Shown here: positions 27,983 through 32,315 of the stretch, in pieces
Layout of the letters: each line of letters opens with the position of its first letter
Numbering within the stretch: the first letter of the stretch is position 1
NCBI GenBank assembly: GCA_029210015.1
Contig: JARGOE010000019.1
Coordinates: 7,381-39,695 of the forward strand
Length of the DNA: 32,315 nucleotides
From: Vicingaceae bacterium
Lineage (GTDB): Bacteria > Bacteroidota > Bacteroidia > Flavobacteriales_E > Vicingaceae
Direction: 5' to 3'
Notes under the pieces: model-generated
The model's database searches: none
Told to the model about the DNA's origin: nothing
What the model saw: only the letters and a program-made list of their open reading frames with translations
Position numbers and translations under genes: made by a program

Positions 27983-28177
27983 TTATTTAGACATGTTTTG
28001 CAAACGCTTAAGTTGACGCTTACGAATATAGAACAACAATAATGAAAACCCTGAGAAAAAGTAAAAGAACAAAGCGTCTTTTGTGCCAGTAAAAAATAAA
28101 TGATATGTAGCAATACAAAAAGCTACAATTGCTATAACTAACCACATCATTTGTAAAAACTTTACTACCTTAAGCAT
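27983..28177 (-). CDS. 64-aa hypothetical membrane protein
   Basis: Two TM-like segments; tightly packed between lptC-like and corC-like genes. Confidence 0.65.
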   Translation of the reverse strand: MLKVVKFLQMMWLVIAIVAFCIATYHLFFTGTKDALFFYFFSGFSLLLFYIRKRQLKRLQNMSK

Positions 28178-28180
28178 AAT

Positions 28181-28771
28181 CTATTTATTTATTGATGAAG
28201 AATCTGTTTCTTCTTTTACGTTTATAGTTCCTTTTATTTTATAAATTTTCCACTTACTAAAGTCTTGATTCGCTTCCATACCTTCTCCCATTATAATTTC
28301 GTCTTCTGTTGTAATCTTTACAAATTCATCAGAATATATTTTTGATGAATCTTCATTCCATATTAAATGTTCTGTATTTAATTGTTCTCCCTTATCATTA
28401 ATTACTACAACATCATTTTTAGCCTCCATGATCTTATCCCCAACATGATGTATAGCATATTTAGAAGTAAGTGTTGAAGTTATATTTTGTAGAGAATCGA
28501 AAAACTGCACTTTAATACCTTCTTTCATTTCCATGTATTTATCTTTATCAACGCCATATTCTTCCATTATAGGAGCTGTAACAGTAATTTTTACATCAGA
28601 TTTTTCCGAATAAATTAATGAAACATTTTTCCCTCTACTATTAGGTTCCTTTATATTTTTAGTTAGTAAAGCAACTTCTTCAACATCATTTTCACAAGAA
28701 CAAAGTATCCCGATTGCTAAAAGCATCGGGATACATTTTAATATCATATTACAGACTATTTTGAAAGTCAT
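28181..28771 (-). CDS. lptC: LPS export ABC transporter periplasmic protein LptC
   Basis: Lipoprotein signal LAIGILCSC, KEGIKVQFFDSLQNITSTLTSKYAIHHVGDKIMEAKNDVVVINDKGEQLNTEHLIWNEDSSKIYSDEFVKI, LptC-like repeats. Confidence 0.85.
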   Translation of the reverse strand: MTFKIVCNMILKCIPMLLAIGILCSCENDVEEVALLTKNIKEPNSRGKNVSLIYSEKSDVKITVTAPIMEEYGVDKDKYMEMKEGIKVQFFDSLQNITSTLTSKYAIHHVGDKIMEAKNDVVVINDKGEQLNTEHLIWNEDSSKIYSDEFVKITTEDEIIMGEGMEANQDFSKWKIYKIKGTINVKEETDSSSINK

Positions 28772-30070
28772 TTATTTCGATCTAACCGAAGTAGATTCGT
28801 TTATCCAACATCCTACAGTATAAGAATCTCCATCTTTTTTACTGTAGAAGAATAAATCTTTAGTTACAGGATAATTAGCAGATGCTCTAGCTATTTTTTT
28901 ATTAGCATCAGAAGCAACAGAACCATCAACAGCTTTTGCTTTTTGATATTTATCTACTGCAGCCCAGTAAGCACCATATCTTCCTAACTCTTTATCATCA
29001 CATGCCCCTGCACTATACATATAAGCATCTCCAATCACTAAGTAAGGCTCTCCCCATCCGCTTTTTAAACCAATAGCTTTTTGAGCATATGTTCTAGCAG
29101 AAGAATAACTTTTTGAATAAAGGTAAGCCTCTGCTATACTTAAATTATATTGAGCTTTTTCTTCATTAGACTCAGCCATTTCTTCCGCTTTTTTGAAAAA
29201 ATCAATTGCTTTAGCATAATCTTTTTTACCTAAAAACAATTTACCCATACTTTCTGCTCCCTCAGCTGATGGCTCTAACTTAAAGTATGCTTCAGCAACT
29301 TTAGCAAAAATATCAGCTTCGTAACATTTTTTATACTTCAATAACTGAACAGTTCTTCTTAACCAATCAACATCATTTTTATTTGCTTCAAAACTTTTTT
29401 CAGCTAAAGGAACTAAAACTTCACATGTTAAATAAGGTCCACTAACGTTTTGTATTTTCTCTTGAGCTTTAGCATATTTATCTGCATATTTTGAAGCTTT
29501 ATTAGCTGCACAAATTGCACTTGTATTTTCAAAAACACCAACTACCTCTTCTTTTGTCAATTTACCCTCTTTTTCTAAATTAATTGTAGCAAACATTAAA
29601 GCAACCAAAGTGCCTGCTTGTGTTTTATTTTTAGTGATAGAAACAGCTTCATTTAACAAGTCATAAATCTTTTGCTTCTCTGTCGGTCTATTCACTAACA
29701 TTGATTGCCCTTTGTAACCTAAAACAAATCCTTTTTGTCCAAACATCTCAATACGTTGGTCATAAATAGAGAGCATTGTATCTAAATACAATTCTTTCAA
29801 TTCATTATTTTTTGCTTTCTCAGCTTTCTTAGCTAAACCTTCATATAACTTAACCCCATTAATGTACAATGTTTTTTGTGATTGAGGACAGGTTTTATAT
29901 GCAACTCTCCATAAACTTAAAGCCAATTTAGGGTCATTCTTCATATAATCTTTATAAATCAAACTCTCTATACAAGTAATACTATCTTGTGGAGTTGCCC
30001 CATATTTTCCTTGAGCAAAAGATGTTATTCCAATTGTTATACCTACTAATAATAGTGCTAATTTTTTCAT
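28772..30070 (-). CDS. tetratricopeptide-repeat secreted protein
   Basis: Signal peptide MKKLALLLVGITIGITSFAQ. TPR-like repeats (AKAIDFFKKAEEMAESNEEKAQYNLSIAEAYLYSKSYSSARTYAQKAI). Start placed at the internal ATG 30070. Confidence 0.8.
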   Translation of the reverse strand: MKKLALLLVGITIGITSFAQGKYGATPQDSITCIESLIYKDYMKNDPKLALSLWRVAYKTCPQSQKTLYINGVKLYEGLAKKAEKAKNNELKELYLDTMLSIYDQRIEMFGQKGFVLGYKGQSMLVNRPTEKQKIYDLLNEAVSITKNKTQAGTLVALMFATINLEKEGKLTKEEVVGVFENTSAICAANKASKYADKYAKAQEKIQNVSGPYLTCEVLVPLAEKSFEANKNDVDWLRRTVQLLKYKKCYEADIFAKVAEAYFKLEPSAEGAESMGKLFLGKKDYAKAIDFFKKAEEMAESNEEKAQYNLSIAEAYLYSKSYSSARTYAQKAIGLKSGWGEPYLVIGDAYMYSAGACDDKELGRYGAYWAAVDKYQKAKAVDGSVASDANKKIARASANYPVTKDLFFYSKKDGDSYTVGCWINESTSVRSK

Positions 30071-30072
30071 GT

Positions 30073-31374
30073 CTAGTCGTATTTTCTTTTTTGAAACCAT
30101 ACAGCATTGATGGTTATTCCTACATTAAAGTTTATAAAATTTTCTTTTATTAATCCATTATCCGTTGTTCCTCTACTTCCATATTCAATTCCTAAATTCA
30201 ATCTTGGATAAGTACTTTCATTTCTTCTTATTGGCATCCCTACTCCAAATGTTATGCCATACTCGGTAAAATCAGTATTATTAATAGTAAGGTATGGGGT
30301 TGAATATCTCGCTCCAAACCTATATGCAATACGCTCAATATATTTACTACCATCAAAACGTGGTATAATTTGTCCACCAATAGCAATTTTATAATTAGAC
30401 TGATAGCTATATAATGGATCTGTACTTATCACAGAACCCCAATCTGCAGATTTAAAATCAGCAGCAATTAACCATTTTTTATTTTTCTCTAATGAGAATC
30501 CAAAACCTAATTCAGATGGTAATTGAATAACTCCTTCTACATCATCAATATATTCAACAGTATCTTTTACACTACCAAAATCAATATTTCCTGTAAAAGT
30601 TCTTGTTAACTCCGTGTTTGTTCCACTAACATCTGCTGACAATCCATAGGTAGCTCCTAAGGTCAATTTTATTTTTTCGTTTTCTGAATTAGAAAAAGTT
30701 TTTTGATATTGCAAACCTAAGTCTGCTCCAAAATCTGCAGCAACAAACTCTCTATACTTCCATAAATTAAAGCCTCCGGGCAAATCTCCATAAATTGCTT
30801 TTTGATCATGATTTATTGATCCGAATAAAAAGTAACCATTAAAACCAACTGAAACATTAGATGTAGAATCGATATTAACAGCAAATCCATTTCCCCAATA
30901 AACTTTATTAATAGCTCCATCTCCTTTGTTGTAAAAACTTACTAATCCTGCATTAGGATCATCAATAATCTCATCATACTCATAACCTGTATTTGCATAT
31001 GGCATAACTCCAAAGCTCATCCCCCAAGTATTTTTAACTACAGGAAAACCAAAAGCAATATGCGTAATGTGAGGATTGTTTTGATATTGTGATTGTGTAC
31101 CGTCATCTAACCATAATGCATTATTTGTAAAGCCAACATCAAAAGTTGTAACAGCAATTGCAGAATAACTTGCAGGGTTTAGAAAACCAATATCCTTATT
31201 TGATCTAATACCAATAGCGGTACCAGCCATTGCAAAATTTTGCGAAAATGTTTGAGGCCGAATAATTCCAATACCATATTTGGAATATGGGGAATTTGTA
31301 GTTGATTGAGAAAATGCAGAAGCACTAATCGTCACAACGATAATAAAAATAATAAATGCTTTATTTTTTCTCAT
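30073..31374 (-). CDS. outer-membrane beta-barrel protein (OmpP1/FadL-like)
   Basis: Signal peptide, SPYSKYGIGIIRPQTFSQNFAMAGTAIGIRSNKDIGFLNPASYSAI, barrel-like strands; overlaps the coaX 3' end by 14 nt. Confidence 0.75.
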   Translation of the reverse strand: MRKNKAFIIFIIVVTISASAFSQSTTNSPYSKYGIGIIRPQTFSQNFAMAGTAIGIRSNKDIGFLNPASYSAIAVTTFDVGFTNNALWLDDGTQSQYQNNPHITHIAFGFPVVKNTWGMSFGVMPYANTGYEYDEIIDDPNAGLVSFYNKGDGAINKVYWGNGFAVNIDSTSNVSVGFNGYFLFGSINHDQKAIYGDLPGGFNLWKYREFVAADFGADLGLQYQKTFSNSENEKIKLTLGATYGLSADVSGTNTELTRTFTGNIDFGSVKDTVEYIDDVEGVIQLPSELGFGFSLEKNKKWLIAADFKSADWGSVISTDPLYSYQSNYKIAIGGQIIPRFDGSKYIERIAYRFGARYSTPYLTINNTDFTEYGITFGVGMPIRRNESTYPRLNLGIEYGSRGTTDNGLIKENFINFNVGITINAVWFQKRKYD

Positions 31375-32083
31375 TAAATCTTAAAATTTTATTCAATCCC
31401 TTCAGTACCAAAAATTCGTCTGCAAAGATGCGATTTTTTGGCTCTAAATCAAATAAGTTTCTATCACCACCTGTAACAACTATTTTTAAGTTTTTATATT
31501 GCAATAAATAGTTGTTTATAATTCCTTGAATTTCGTTTCTCAACCCATTATAAACACCAGAAATTATTGAGTTTTCGGTAGAATTACCAACTAACATTAA
31601 TTTGTCCTTATCAAATTTAATTAAAGGTAATTTCCCTGTAAAAATATTTAGTGCCTTAAAACGCATTTCAAATCCTGGAGAAATAGCTCCACCTAAGTAT
31701 TCATTATTATCATTTACAAAATCATACGTAACGCATGTTCCCATATCAATAACTAAAACATTTTCAAATATTTCCTTTTTTGCTGCCACAACCGCAGCAA
31801 TTCTATCTAAACCTAGTGTTTGTGGTGTTTTATATTTAATTTGTAAAGGTAAAGGGGTCGTATAACTTAATTCTAAAAAATTATAGTTTTTTAACAGTTC
31901 TATAGTTTCATTTTTAGCTGATACTGATGAAATAATACCTTTTTTGATGTTAAACTCGCTAACCAATGTACTAAACTCAGCATTTGCTACTTCTTTTTTT
32001 GAGATGACTTTTAAAACCTTATCGCCCTCAAAAACAGCAAGTTTAACTAATGTATTCCCTATATCTACAGCTAAAATCATCAT
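31361..32083 (-). CDS. coaX: type III pantothenate kinase
   Basis: DIGNTLVKLAVF, LGLDRIAAVVAA, VIDMGTCVTYDFV and GGAISPGFEMRFKAL motifs. Confidence 0.95.
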   Translation of the reverse strand: MMILAVDIGNTLVKLAVFEGDKVLKVISKKEVANAEFSTLVSEFNIKKGIISSVSAKNETIELLKNYNFLELSYTTPLPLQIKYKTPQTLGLDRIAAVVAAKKEIFENVLVIDMGTCVTYDFVNDNNEYLGGAISPGFEMRFKALNIFTGKLPLIKFDKDKLMLVGNSTENSIISGVYNGLRNEIQGIINNYLLQYKNLKIVVTGGDRNLFDLEPKNRIFADEFLVLKGLNKILRFNEKK

Positions 32084-32120
32084 TTAAAAACGTCTAAATT
32101 ACAAATTGTATAAATTTTGC

Positions 32121-32151
32121 TTTACAGGAATAAAAAATATTTCTACATTTG
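32121..32151 (+). promoter_or_regulatory. candidate promoter for tRNA-Phe (TTTA-N19-TACATTTG)
   Basis: TACATTTG at 32144-32151 matches TANNTTTG; near-match TTTA at 32121-32124 with 19-nt spacing. Confidence 0.45.
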
Positions 32152-32165
32152 CCGACCAATTAATT

Positions 32166-32238
32166 GGTGCCTTAGCTCAGTTGGTAGAGCAATGGACTGA
32201 AAATCCATGTGTCCCTGGTTCGATTCCTGGAGGCACCA
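32166..32238 (+). tRNA. tRNA-Phe (anticodon GAA), 3' CCA not encoded
   Basis: Cloverleaf: acceptor GGTGCCT/AGGCACC, D-stem GCTC/GAGC, anticodon stem ATGGA-CTGAAAA-TCCAT, T-loop TTCGATT, discriminator A. Confidence 0.95.
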
Positions 32239-32245
32239 CTTACCG

Positions 32246-32280
32246 AAAGCCTTGAACAGTAAATGTTTGAGGCTTTTTTG
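32246..32280 (+). terminator. terminator after tRNA-Phe
   Basis: AAAGCCTTGAAC / GTTTGAGGCTTT 12-bp stem (two G-T wobbles) followed by a T-run. Confidence 0.85.
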
Positions 32281-32315
32281 GTTTTATACTCTTTTTAGCG
32301 GAGTGGACTTTTTTT

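Noticed and set aside
32281-32315. Possible start of another gene or element after the tRNA terminator
   Set aside because: Only 35 nt remain before the window edge; nothing can be supported.
1-32315. CRISPR arrays, transposases, integrases, phage genes or defence islands
   Set aside because: No spaced direct-repeat array and no ORF with recognisable mobile or defence motifs; the tRNA shows no adjacent integrase within the window.

Overview
The window looks like ordinary chromosomal DNA from an AT-rich Bacteroidota (Flavobacteriales-like) bacterium. I see about 31 protein-coding genes, one tRNA-Phe, several clear hairpin/U-tract terminators and a few consensus Bacteroidetes-type promoters. 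I see no IS elements, phage genes, CRISPR arrays or obvious defence islands. Recognisable core genes are an SDR-type threonine dehydrogenase, cysS, folC, an ExbB/ExbD/TonB-like cassette, pssA, tadA, a bacilliredoxin, rpoN, a PduO-type cobalamin adenosyltransferase, prfB (split by a programmed +1 frameshift), an ArsC-family protein, class I fumarase, a SurA/PpiD-like isomerase, a CorC/HlyC protein, lptC and coaX. The most interesting region is 8.8-16.1 kb. It is a three-gene minus-strand cassette: a PorV/PorQ-like protein, a very large C25 (gingipain/PorU2-like) cysteine peptidase of 1680 aa, and a DUF4421-like outer-membrane protein. I read it as a candidate accessory type IX secretion sortase module. 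Other points worth checking are a tandem pair of surface-lipoprotein-like genes with conserved N-termini and unrelated tails, a short membrane ORF missed by the ORF track, a U-U mismatch in the tRNA-Phe T-stem, and a few perfect inverted repeats.
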